From positions 1-48,600 of the forward strand of contig JABDGS010000018.1 of NCBI GenBank assembly GCA_013285915.1: a DNA stretch of 48,600 nt, in the 5' to 3' direction. The stretch is from Bacteroidota bacterium (GTDB taxonomy: Bacteria; Bacteroidota; Bacteroidia; Chitinophagales; Chitinophagaceae). The stretch's first letter is position 1. Each line of letters begins with the position of its first letter. The notes beneath the pieces were generated by a model. The model made no database searches and had not been told where the DNA came from. It saw nothing but the letters and a program-made list of their open reading frames with translations. Below, in pieces: positions 16,174 to 24,613 of the stretch. Position numbers and translations under genes: made by a program.

Positions 16174-16989
16174 ATGAAATATTATACCATACAGCCCCCT
16201 GCGCACTTAGCCAAATACATACGCTGTTTTTGGGTGCTTGAACACGACTGCGCCTATATATACCGTTCCCTTGCTGATGGATGTGCTGAAATGGTTTTTC
16301 ACTACAACGGTATTTTTGATGAAATAATGAGCGATGGTACAATTGAAAAGTCTTTTATAACAGGTATACACGGGCAGTCGCGTAAAGTAAGGCGGTTTAT
16401 AACAGCTACAGGTTTCAGCATTTTTGGCGTGTACCTATACCCGTTTTCGCTAAACCAATTTTTTGGAATACCAGCCTGCACAGTAAGCAATGAAATGCCG
16501 GATTTGATTACTTCATTAGGCCAGGAAGGGAAAGACCTGGAGGAACAAATAATGCTTGCCAATAACAACAGTGAGCGTGTAAAAATTATGGTGTGCTTTT
16601 TTGAAAAGAAGTTACCCGTAATACAAAATAATAATGGCGCAATAGTACATATTATACAAAAAGTGCTGGATACAAAAGGCGCAGCTAATATTGATGCTTT
16701 GGCCAACGATTGCTTTTTATCGAGACGGCAGTTTGAGCGGCTCTTTAAAGAATATGCAGGCTTTAGCCCAAAGTTGTATACGCGTATTATTCGGTTTCAG
16801 TCTGCTGCAAAGGAATATTATAGCAAGCCCGCTTCGTTAACCCGGATAGCATATAATTGTGGCTATTACGACCAATCTCATTTTATTCACGAGTTTAAAG
16901 AGTTCAGCGGCTTTCATCCCAAAGAATATTTTTATGGTGTGCCGGAAGGCGGCGAATACCGTGATGTGCAGGAGCAAGTGACGGTGTAA
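16174..16989 (+). CDS. AraC family transcriptional regulator
   Basis: This 271-residue regulator has an N-terminal cupin-like sensing region of the DUF6597 type (YYTIQPPAHLAKYIRCFWVLEH, summarised: Pro-rich start then RCFWVLE), and a C-terminal AraC DNA-binding domain with two helix-turn-helix units: IDALANDCFLSRRQFERLF and LTRIAYNCGYYDQSHFIHEF, ending at the conserved FSGFHPKEYF. The last codons (E-Q-V-T-V-stop) are shared with the 194-bp tandem repeats that follow; in those copies the equivalent codons read V-R-E-Q-V-T-V-stop. The gene therefore supplied the left end of the duplicated unit. Neighbours downstream are a VOC protein and a serine hydrolase, but the repeats lie in between. The inducer is unknown. 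Confidence 0.93.
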   Translation: MKYYTIQPPAHLAKYIRCFWVLEHDCAYIYRSLADGCAEMVFHYNGIFDEIMSDGTIEKSFITGIHGQSRKVRRFITATGFSIFGVYLYPFSLNQFFGIPACTVSNEMPDLITSLGQEGKDLEEQIMLANNNSERVKIMVCFFEKKLPVIQNNNGAIVHIIQKVLDTKGAANIDALANDCFLSRRQFERLFKEYAGFSPKLYTRIIRFQSAAKEYYSKPASLTRIAYNCGYYDQSHFIHEFKEFSGFHPKEYFYGVPEGGEYRDVQEQVTV

Positions 16990-17655
16990 AGCCTTCACCA
17001 CATAGGCACATAGAAAACAAAGGAACACATAGGGTTTAAGAGGATACATAGAGAACATAGAAGGGGGCGGTTTATTCAGTTGGAAAGCGCACCAAACAAA
17101 CATTTCTAATCTTCTTTTTCTCACATCCTTTATGTTATGTGCATCTGTGTTTTCTTTTATGTGCGGGAACAGGTGACGGTGTAAAACCTTCACCACATAG
17201 GCACATAGAAAACAAAGGAACACATAGGGTTTAAGAGGATACATAGAGAACATAGAAGGGAAGGTTTATTCAGTTGGAAAGCGCACCAAACAAACATTTC
17301 TAATCTTCTTTTTCTCACATCCTTTATGTTATGTGCATCTGTGTTTTCTTTTATGTGCGGGAACAGGTGACGGTGTAAAACCTTCACCACATAGGCACAT
17401 AGAAAACAAAGGAACACATAGGGTTTAAGAGGATACATAGAGAACATAGAAGGGAAGGTTTATTCAGTTGGAAAGCGCACCAAACAAACATTTCTAATCT
17501 TCTTTTTCTCACATCCTTTATGTTATGTGCATCTGTGTTTTCTTTTATGTGCGGGAACAGGTGACGGTGTAAAACCTTCACCACATAGGCACATAGAAAA
17601 CAAAGGAACACATAGGATTTAAGAGGATACATAGAGAACATAGAAGGGAAGGTTT
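16963..17655 (+). repeat. Tandem array of a 194-bp unit, about 3.5 copies
   Basis: The marker ACGGTGTAAA recurs at 16981, 17176, 17370 and 17564, giving periods of 195, 194 and 194 bp. The copies are nearly identical; copy 1 differs by a few bases at its start and by one extra base near 17066, and copy 4 stops matching at about 17655. Each unit starts with the final codons of the upstream AraC gene, continues with many ACATAG words (for example ATAGGCACATAG) and ends with TTATGTTATGTGCATCTGTG. Minus-strand reading frames through the array are by-products of the repetition. After the array, CCCTATGTG at about 17708 pairs with the CACATAGG words. Confidence 0.95.
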
Positions 17656-17820
17656 ATTTACTGCGATTAAAGAAATATGGCTAATCTCTTTTTTAAGCTT
17701 TCTTTGCCCTATGTGTTTCTTTCTGTCCTTTATGCTTTTGTGGTGAAAACTTTGTCGCGATTTTCCAATTTTGCTAAAATGCATCTCACCATCTTTGCAT
17801 AAATATTAAAACACGTTGTT

Positions 17821-18198
17821 ATGACTATTCCAAAAGGTTATTTGCCGGTTATGCCATACCTCATCATAAAAGACGCTTATAAATTTATTGATTTTATGAA
17901 AGAAGTATTTAACGCTGAAGTACAGTTTTTACAGGAGAGAAGCGAGGGGGTTATAATGCATGCCGAAATTAGGGTTGAGCAGGCGGTTATAATGGTTGCT
18001 GATGCAACTGATCAGTACGCGCCTTTTCCAGGAAGTATATTTATGTATGTAGAAAACTCGGATGCTGTATTTGAAAAGGCTTTAGCGCGTGGCCTGCCGC
18101 TGCTGCAGGAAGTGGCAACAAGAGAGTACGGACATGGTGGCGGCTTTAAAGATGGTTTTGGTAACCATTGGTGGGTAAATACACCGGTTGAAAATTAG
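17821..18198 (+). CDS. VOC family protein (glyoxalase/PhnB-like)
   Basis: This is a 125-residue single-unit vicinal-oxygen-chelate protein. It has the N-terminal PYLIIKDAYKFIDFMKEVF strand-helix, the central strand with AEIRVEQAVIMVAD and the C-terminal DGFGNHWWVNTP, the pattern of PhnB/YdcJ-like members (similar to 3-demethylubiquinone methyltransferase-like and bleomycin-resistance-like proteins). Probable metal ligands are His42 in MHAEI and the acidic residue in the late strands, but this subgroup often lacks a full metal site. The substrate is unknown. The serine hydrolase gene begins 17 bp after its stop codon, suggesting co-transcription. Confidence 0.9.
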   Translation: MTIPKGYLPVMPYLIIKDAYKFIDFMKEVFNAEVQFLQERSEGVIMHAEIRVEQAVIMVADATDQYAPFPGSIFMYVENSDAVFEKALARGLPLLQEVATREYGHGGGFKDGFGNHWWVNTPVEN

Positions 18199-18214
18199 CG
18201 TCAGAAAGTTTATT

Positions 18215-19525
18215 ATGTATCTTAGTCGCATGCGCAAATACATAGTATGCCCGGTTATTTTATTGTGCTGTTGCAATATTGCAACGGCACAACCCAAGAC
18301 GGATGCACTGCTGAAAGATATATTGCAAAGCAATACCAACCCTGTGCTTCAGCAGGTTTTGCAGCACCCTGAAACATACAGGCCGCAAATAATATACACG
18401 CAGATAAACAGGGATAAAAACAACAAACCCGGCTTTACCAATTATTATTATAATGTTGATTCGCTGTTATATTTTAACCCTGCATCAACTGTAAAGCTGC
18501 CGCTGGCTTTACTCTCGCTTGAAAAGCTGAATGAAATGCATATACCTGGTGTTGATAAATTCACCAGCATGCAGTTTGACAGTGGCTATAACACGCTTAA
18601 GGCAGAGTACAGGGATAGTACCGCGCAAACAGGCGCGCCCTCTATAGCGCAGTTTATACGCAAAGCTTTTTTAGTAAGTGATAATGATGCTTACAACCGC
18701 ATGTACGAATTTGTGGGCCAGCAAACTATTAACCGCAAGCTGCATGAAAAGGGTTATACGGATGCGCGCATAAGCCGACATTTTTGGCGTATGAATGTTG
18801 ACCAAAACCGCCATACTAATAATATTAAGTTTATAAGAAACGATGGCAGCGTTATTTATACACAGCCGCCTGCGTACAATACTGATTCGTTCGATTTTAG
18901 CCATGTAAATAAAATTGGTATTGGCTACATGAACAGTAACGACAGCCTTATAAACGAGCCCATGGATTTTACGCAGCACAATAACGTGTCGCTGCACGAT
19001 TACCAGCAAATGCTGCAAAGTGTTATGTTCCCTTCATCTGTGCCTGCTAAGCAAAGGTTTAACCTTACAAAAGCCGATCATGCTTTTTTGTACCAGTACC
19101 TTTCGCAGTTTCCGTCTGAAACAAATTATCCTAAATACGATAGTGCCACCTACTACGACAGCTATGTAAAATTTTTCTTTTCTGATAGTGAGCATACTAC
19201 CATGCCTGCACATGTGCGTGTATTTAATAAGTTAGGCTGGGCGTATGGTTTTTTAACCGATATAAGCTACGTAGTAGATTTTGAGCATAATATTGAATAC
19301 ATGCTTACCGGTACCGTATATGCAAACAGCGATGGCATATTAAATGATGATAAATACGATTTTGAAACCGTTGCCCACCCGTTTATGTACCAGGTTGGGC
19401 AAACTATTTACCAATACGAATTGCAGCGCAAACGCACTTACAAGCCCAATCTATCTGCATTTAAAATACAATACGAAAAACGTGTGCCTGATAACCGGGT
19501 GCTGATAAAGAATGTTGATAATTGA
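18215..19525 (+). CDS. Secreted class A beta-lactamase-like serine hydrolase
   Basis: This is a serine hydrolase of the class A beta-lactamase fold, exported by a signal peptide (MRKYIVCPVILLCCCNIATAQ). The active-site motif SxxK is STVK with Ser91 and Lys94, SDN is Ser155-Asp156-Asn157 (in LVSDNDAYNRM), and a K-x-G-like element is KLGWAYGF near the end. With 436 residues it is longer than true class A enzymes (about 290), with an insertion in the middle; members of this group in Bacteroidota are poorly characterised and need not hydrolyse beta-lactams. The ATG at 18215 is chosen over a TTG at 18188 that would overlap the preceding gene; the ATG at 18230 also fits the signal peptide. Confidence 0.87.
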   Translation: MYLSRMRKYIVCPVILLCCCNIATAQPKTDALLKDILQSNTNPVLQQVLQHPETYRPQIIYTQINRDKNNKPGFTNYYYNVDSLLYFNPASTVKLPLALLSLEKLNEMHIPGVDKFTSMQFDSGYNTLKAEYRDSTAQTGAPSIAQFIRKAFLVSDNDAYNRMYEFVGQQTINRKLHEKGYTDARISRHFWRMNVDQNRHTNNIKFIRNDGSVIYTQPPAYNTDSFDFSHVNKIGIGYMNSNDSLINEPMDFTQHNNVSLHDYQQMLQSVMFPSSVPAKQRFNLTKADHAFLYQYLSQFPSETNYPKYDSATYYDSYVKFFFSDSEHTTMPAHVRVFNKLGWAYGFLTDISYVVDFEHNIEYMLTGTVYANSDGILNDDKYDFETVAHPFMYQVGQTIYQYELQRKRTYKPNLSAFKIQYEKRVPDNRVLIKNVDN

Positions 19526-19544
19526 GGATTGAGTGAAATTCGGG

Positions 19545-19655
19545 ACACAGAGTATCGCAGAGTTTTGCACTGAGTTGCACAGAGGTTTTGTTGAATAATG
19601 GCATTCGCTTAAATCACAATCTGCAATCGAAAATCTGCAATCTGCAATAAATAAC
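19545..19655. repeat. Intergenic repeat fragments (CACAGAG and AATCTGCAATC types)
   Basis: CACAGAG and CGCAGAG words near 19551-19582 are followed by CAATCTGCAATC and ATCTGCAATCTGCAAT (about 19618-19650). The second kind matches the elements at 6.2, 32.3 and 37.5 kb. Confidence 0.6.
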
Positions 19656-19665
19656 AACATCGAGG

Positions 19666-20742
19666 TTAAAGCTGTACCCCAAACTTCTCTCCCACTTTTC
19701 TCAAATCATCTACCACGCTATCAACTATGGGTATGCCTTCTTTCATGCGGATGGCTTCCATTTCTCTTTCCGGGTCGCCGGGTATTAATACTTTATCATG
19801 GCCTTCGGCTGGTTTTGCCTGCCGAAAACGGCTTATCCAGTTATCCATGTGATCTTTAAATTCATTCGCAGGCCTAAAGGCATCTACGCGCATGGCACCA
19901 AAAAAATGCCCCAGGCCAACACCCGGCATATTTTGCGGCATGGGCACATAAGCAGGAAAAGGTGGTGCCCACGGCCCGTAGCTTGCACCACTAAGAACGG
20001 CCGAAAATATATCTACAATGCTTCCTAACGCATACCCCTTATGGCTGCCATGTTCACGATCGCTGCCCAGTGGTAGCAACGCACCATTTTTCTTTAATGC
20101 GTTAGCATCTGTGCTGGGGTTGCCATCAACATCCTGCACCCAGCCCAATGGTGTATCTGCATTTTTACGCTGCAATATTTCAAGCTTGCCGTTAGCTGCT
20201 GTGGTGGTTGCAAAATCAGCTACAAAAGGCGGCTGCTCTTTAGCGGGAATAGCTACTGCTATCGGGTTAGTGCCCAGCATGCGCTCTATACTAAAAGTTG
20301 GCGCAACAAGTGCACTGGCATTGGTCATTGCCATCCCGATCATATCATATAGCAGCGCCATCATAGCGTGGTAGCCGGCAATACCAAAATGGTTGCTGTT
20401 GCGCACGCTAACCCAGCCTGTACCCACACGGGCGGCTTTATCAATCGCCACCTGCATAGCATAAGGTGCTACCACGAGACCAAGGCCACTATCACCATCA
20501 ACAACAGCGGTGCTGGGCGTTTCATGCACTATGGTAATATTTGGCGTGGCGTTAATACGCTTTGCTTCCCACAAACGCACATAGCCGCTAAGCCGCGCTA
20601 CACCATGGCTGTCGATACCCCGCACATCAGCCGAAAGCAGTGCTTTGGCGGCTGTATCTGCGTGTACTTCGGTACAACCCATTTGTTTGAAAACGTTATT
20701 TGTAAAACTGTATAACTGTTCGTAAGTAAATACCTGTTCCAT
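19666..20742 (-). CDS. Ldh family NAD(P)-dependent oxidoreductase
   Basis: This belongs to the malate/L-lactate/ureidoglycolate dehydrogenase family, which is unrelated to classical LDH folds and uses NAD(P)H. Conserved segments are GIDSHGVARLSGYV near the N-terminus, the catalytic-site NSNHFGIAGYHAM, LGTNPIAVAIPA, and DREHGSHKGYALG. Length is 358 residues from the ATG at 20742 (MEQVFTYEQL), which fits the family; an upstream in-frame ATG at 20820 would add 26 unrelated residues. The substrate (malate, sulfolactate, ureidoglycolate or other 2-hydroxyacid) cannot be told. It is divergent from the phosphodiesterase gene and its 3' end faces the serine hydrolase gene. Confidence 0.93.
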   Translation of the reverse strand: MEQVFTYEQLYSFTNNVFKQMGCTEVHADTAAKALLSADVRGIDSHGVARLSGYVRLWEAKRINATPNITIVHETPSTAVVDGDSGLGLVVAPYAMQVAIDKAARVGTGWVSVRNSNHFGIAGYHAMMALLYDMIGMAMTNASALVAPTFSIERMLGTNPIAVAIPAKEQPPFVADFATTTAANGKLEILQRKNADTPLGWVQDVDGNPSTDANALKKNGALLPLGSDREHGSHKGYALGSIVDIFSAVLSGASYGPWAPPFPAYVPMPQNMPGVGLGHFFGAMRVDAFRPANEFKDHMDNWISRFRQAKPAEGHDKVLIPGDPEREMEAIRMKEGIPIVDSVVDDLRKVGEKFGVQL

Positions 20743-20858
20743 GGCTGCAAGATAGTATGTAAGTTGATTGGTAAGGGAGTTGTTGATTAGTAAAAAGGTT
20801 GACAATATTTTAATATACATAAACCGTTGCGTTATTACAATTTTGCAAAAAACACCTT

Positions 20859-22168
20859 ATGCCAGCGTGCAAAATATTAGTGGTAAAAATAACCTGTTTC
20901 AAACTGCTGTTAGCAGCCATTGTGCCCTTTGGTTTATTTGCACAAAGGGCAGCGCCTCCTCCGCCTGATACCACTCAAAAAATAGTTGCAGGGCGTAACA
21001 ACAGTCTCCAACAGCAAACAAAACCTTATGTTATACTTATATCAGCCGATGGTTTCCGGTGGGACCTTGCAGATATATACCACGCCACCAACCTGCTTGC
21101 CCTGCGTGATGGCGGTGTGGCAGCAAAAAGTATGCGCCCGTCTTACCCTTCACTTACGTTTCCTAACCACTATAGCATTGCGACAGGATTATACCCTGCA
21201 CATCACGGGCTGGTTGATAACTCTTTTACGACCCGCAAAAAAAACAGGGATACCGCATTGGCAGCCCGGCGGTTGTTGACAGCAGCTGGTATGGTGGCAC
21301 GCCTATTTGGGTATTGGCAGAAAAGCAGCAAATGATAAGCGCCAGTTTTTATTGGGTAGGCAGCGAGGCGGCCACTAAAGGGGTACGGCCCACTTATTAT
21401 TACACGTTTAACAATGGTATTGATATTACCACGCGCTTAAGTGTGGTTAAAAACTGGCTAACCCTGCCGGAAGATAAACGGCCACACCTTATAACATTTT
21501 ACCTGCCGCAGGTTGACCACGAAGAACATAACCACGGCCCGGTATCAAAAGAAGCCGGGGATGCAGTACACCTTGTTGATGACTGCATTGGGCGGATGGT
21601 GAGAATGACAGACTCACTGCACCTGCCGGTGAACTATATTTTTGTGTCAGACCATGGTATGGCGCAAATTGATACCACTGGAACGGCGTTAAGCCTGCCT
21701 TCGATAATTGACACTTCAAAATTTGTAATGGCGGGAAGTAATATTATTATGCACCTGTATGCAAAAAACAAGAGTGATGTTAATGCTGCTTATAAAGCAT
21801 TACAACAGCATACTGATAATTACAATGTTTACCTTGCTGCCGAAACCCCTGCAAGATGGCATTACAGCGCCCAGGATGACCGTTACAACAGGCTTGGCAA
21901 TATTATAATGGCCGCAAAATATCCCAAAGTGATGCATTTTGACAATATGATATTTGGCCCCGGCAACCACGGCGCCCATGGTTACGATAACGATCTGCCT
22001 GACCTGCAGGCTACTTTTTATGCATGGGGTCCAGCCTTTAAGCAACATATACAAATACAGCCTTTTGATAATGTTGATGTGTACCCGCTTATTGCAAAAA
22101 TTTTGGGGTTGAGGATTGATGAGAAGATTGATGGCAATTTAGATAGGCTTGGTGCGGTGCTGAAGTAG
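20859..22168 (+). pseudogene. Nucleotide pyrophosphatase/phosphodiesterase (ENPP-type) with a single frameshift
   Basis: This secreted alkaline-phosphatase-superfamily enzyme is split by one frameshift. The first frame (from ATG 20859) gives a signal peptide ending GLFAQ, the metal motif LISADGFRWD and the nucleophile Thr in SYPSLTFPNHYSI, then GLYPAHHGLVDNSF. At the run TTTT (21224-21227) the protein should continue with Y-D-P-Q-K-K-Q-G-Y-R; those codons are present from 21230 in another frame and run without a stop to 22168. They contain VDSSWYGGTPIWVLAEK, DHEEHNHGP, SDHGM and GNHGAHG, the remaining metal ligands. Adding one T to the run restores a normal gene of about 436 residues with all catalytic residues. 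The gap is thus either a base-calling error or a very recent mutation. Substrates would be nucleotides or phosphodiesters. Confidence 0.9.
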
Positions 22169-22271
22169 GAAGGGAAGGAAATGGGACGCAGATTGGGTGG
22201 ATTAGGAGGATGGGCACGGAGTTGTAACCGCCATTTTTCGTGTCTTCTTCAATGTTTTTTAAATACGAAAG

Positions 22272-22300
22272 GTCATGGTTCGTGAGGCACGAACCATGAC
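22272..22300. repeat. Perfect 13-bp palindromic hairpin between convergent genes
   Basis: GTCATGGTTCGTG and CACGAACCATGAC flank the 3-nt loop AGG. No T-run follows on either strand. It lies between the ends of two convergent genes and could act as a bidirectional terminator or is a dispersed element. Confidence 0.8.
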
Positions 22301-22313
22301 GCAACGGCTCTGC

Positions 22314-23228
22314 CTAAAACCAATCCGCATCGCCACAAATACTAAATCTTGTATTGTAGCTATCGTAAAAGAACCCATCATCTTGCTTTACAAATTTCCG
22401 CTCGCGCCCAATATATTTCTCAAGGTTTCCCTTCTCATCAAAATGTCTACTTTGCACTATTATAGTACTGTCGGTATAATTATATTCTTTAATACCTTGA
22501 TGCTTTTCATTTTCATACAGGTCCTGTCGCATTAATTTACCCTCTAGGCCGTACTCAAAAGTTTGCCTTAAAAAAGCAGTACCGCCCGCGCCAGATTTTG
22601 GATTTGAAATGTGTTCTACAAGCTGCCCTTTGCTATTGTATTTAAAGAATTCCTCACGCGCAGGCGGAACTGTATCATATTTGCTAAGCTTCTCATAATA
22701 ACATTTGTAAATAATTTTATTGTCCTGAAATTTTCTAATGATTCTTGCCGCCATTCTCAAGTCTTCAGCCGGAAACAGTTCCGGCCTATTAAGAAACAAA
22801 TCATAACTAACGGCCGATTTAAAACTATCAGCTGCTAATTTGAGGATGCTTGAATATGATCTCCATTGTACCATGTTTTTATTTTCATCATATACATAGG
22901 TAGTTTTTGAAAAAGTCTTTTTACCCAGGTCAATTGAAATCTCAGACATCTTTAATGAGTCACTATAAAAAAAATATGTGATGTGTTTTTCGGTAAAGTA
23001 ACCTGTTTTGCTATGGTGATCTTCAACACGATTTTTCTCTATTGTTTTGATGACTTGTCCGGTAGCATTCAGAAATGAAACATCGTAAAAATTTTCATTC
23101 CCCAGCGTCCATTCTCCATTTACTTTAAGTGTTGTGGGTTTATTGTAATGTATGGAGTATTCCGCTTGTCCAAATACCAATGTTTGGGCTTTTAAACACA
23201 CCAGGAAGGAAATAACAAAATATTTCAT
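22314..23228 (-). CDS. Secreted protein with YD-like repeats, unknown function
   Basis: I do not recognise a defined family for this 304-residue protein. It has an N-terminal signal peptide (SFLVCLKAQTLVFGQ) and mostly beta-strand sequence in which short Tyr-rich units recur: YDVSFLNATGQVI, FFKYNSKGQLVEHI, FEYGLEGKLMRQDLY, KEYNYTDSTI and HFDEKGNLEKYI. The spacing and the G-x-L endings are similar to YD/RHS-type or antitoxin-MORN-like repeats found in many Bacteroidota secreted proteins, which make beta-sheets of repeating strands. It is a single gene on the minus strand, starting 220 bp before the end of the PIN toxin-antitoxin operon. A role as surface or periplasmic protein is inferred from the signal peptide alone. 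Confidence 0.75.
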   Translation of the reverse strand: MKYFVISFLVCLKAQTLVFGQAEYSIHYNKPTTLKVNGEWTLGNENFYDVSFLNATGQVIKTIEKNRVEDHHSKTGYFTEKHITYFFYSDSLKMSEISIDLGKKTFSKTTYVYDENKNMVQWRSYSSILKLAADSFKSAVSYDLFLNRPELFPAEDLRMAARIIRKFQDNKIIYKCYYEKLSKYDTVPPAREEFFKYNSKGQLVEHISNPKSGAGGTAFLRQTFEYGLEGKLMRQDLYENEKHQGIKEYNYTDSTIIVQSRHFDEKGNLEKYIGRERKFVKQDDGFFYDSYNTRFSICGDADWF

Positions 23229-23448
23229 GTAAAGGATTGAATTAAGATATTAAGTTACGTATTTATTATCATACCAACTCCCTCACCTCGTCATCACATC
23301 CAACGCCACTGGCACCCACACGTGGTATCGGTTATGCTTTCTCCATTCTTTAATGACTATTATTATTACTGATATTTTCATCCTTTTGTTATAAGTTTTT
23401 TGGGGCAGTATATTTGGCGGCAGTACAAAAAAAACACCTTAAAATTGT

Positions 23449-23874
23449 TTAAACAGGCAATTGCTCCTGCTTAAAAAAAGATTCCATTAATTTATCGGAG
23501 GTAACAAAGAGATTGACATCATTTATTAGAGACACCGCAATAGAAAGCTGGATACAATCTAATGTGCGTAGCCCCTGTTGCGCGTATTTTGTAATAAACA
23601 CCTGGGCATTACTGATTATATGGGTGTTTATTGGTATAAAAGTATATTTCTTAAAGTCTTTCTCGAAAACAGTAATTAGTTGCCCCGCTTTTATCACGGT
23701 TATCTCCTGGGTGCGTGCTTTCTTCCAAAATGCAGAAACAAACTCAATTTTAGTAAGCTCGGAAAGAAAAATTTCAGTAATTGTATTTTGCTGAAAAATA
23801 TTGTCAACAATATAGCTACCGGCTTCCCTGTGATATAATTTAATTAGAGAAGAAGTGTCTAAAAATATTTTCAT
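23449..23874 (-). CDS. PIN-domain toxin of a VapBC-like system
   Basis: This is a VapC-like ribonuclease of 141 residues. The acidic metal-binding residues of the PIN active site are visible: Asp6 in FLDTSSLIKLY, Glu44 in TKIEFVSAF, Asp106 in LRTLDCIQLSIA and Asp127 in FVTSDKLM. The N-terminal MKIFLDTSSL is the usual start. It overlaps the antitoxin gene upstream by 4 bp (ATGA), giving translational coupling. PIN toxins of this type cut tRNA or rRNA and are blocked by the cognate antitoxin; the target here is not known. Confidence 0.93.
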   Translation of the reverse strand: MKIFLDTSSLIKLYHREAGSYIVDNIFQQNTITEIFLSELTKIEFVSAFWKKARTQEITVIKAGQLITVFEKDFKKYTFIPINTHIISNAQVFITKYAQQGLRTLDCIQLSIAVSLINDVNLFVTSDKLMESFFKQEQLPV

Positions 23875-24101
23875 AGGCTACTTCTTCTTTCTTCAATTAC
23901 AGCATCACTTATTGATCCCTTATAATCTTCAAGTATTTTTCTGCTTTCAGCAAATGAGAAATCTTCAAGGGTCAATCTTTTTTCGGCAGGCCTTTTTTCT
24001 TCCTCCAAAAAAGTAACTATTACGTCAACGGGGTCTGTAAATGAAACTTCTTTATCAAGTTTTACCATGCCATTTTGATATGTACCACGAATTGCAACCA
24101 T
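23871..24101 (-). CDS. Antitoxin of the VapBC-like pair
   Basis: This 76-residue protein starts with MVAIRGTYQNGMVKLDKEV, the pattern of small bacterial antitoxins with an N-terminal beta-strand region (DUF2281/AF2212-like, with G-x-Y-x-N-G-x-V-x-L), followed by a charged helical tail (LTLEDFSFAESRKILEDYKG, summarised as LEDFSFAES and KILEDY) that should wrap around the PIN toxin. It lies immediately upstream of the toxin gene with a 4-bp overlap, as expected for a co-expressed pair in which the antitoxin binds the toxin and usually represses the operon. Specific DNA-binding residues are not obvious. Confidence 0.88.
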   Translation of the reverse strand: MVAIRGTYQNGMVKLDKEVSFTDPVDVIVTFLEEEKRPAEKRLTLEDFSFAESRKILEDYKGSISDAVIEERRSSL

Positions 24102-24613
24102 ACATTTGTTTTAACGCATTTCAAAGATACGAAAAGAAAAAGATCAGTACCAGCCACACCAAACCCAGCCTATAATGCCTTGCTAAAGGGTGCTAAAAAT
24201 ATATTTTTAAAAAACTGCCTTTTTTAGCGGACAAAACAGGCTTTTTTATATTTAGGTATGGAGCAAGTACAATTTACGAAGTTAGAAGTAAGTATGGTAT
24301 TAGTAATGGTATATAAAGATGGAAGTATGCAGCTTGCAGGCAGGGAAACAGCGAGGGATGGCCTTGTATTTTAAAAAATCTAATATGAGGGGTGAAAAAA
24401 TTCAATCGCCAGATAATGAATGAGTTAATAATTATAATGAGGCAATTTTTGGCTACAAAATGGCTGCGTTTGTGCGTATTTTGGATGCTTTTTGGTTTGG
24501 CTGTTAAAGGCAGAGGGCGGTGTTGGATTTACTGGGTCGGTGGTATATTTTTCAACAATCCGGCAATTCAATCCATTGCATTCACCGGCTGCGCTATCTT
24601 CGTTTTTTATCAG
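24102..24613. other. 512-bp low-G/C gap upstream of holB
   Basis: The region is A/T-rich. A short open frame of 38 codons (24258-24374, starting MEQVQFTKLEV and ending GLVF) is the only protein-like feature; its status is uncertain. The open frame running into holB from 24392 to 24613 has no protein-like sequence related to the clamp-loader family and is taken as non-coding. Confidence 0.4.

Noticed and set aside
16837-17784. Series of four minus-strand reading frames with the common beginning MFSMYPLK
   Set aside because: They are produced by the 194-bp DNA repeats and overlap the AraC gene; the protein sequence has no family features.
24392-24613. N-terminal extension of the holB frame
   Set aside because: The 74 extra residues look random (Trp/Phe/Ile-rich, no clamp-loader similarity), and family sequence begins exactly at the ATG at 24614.
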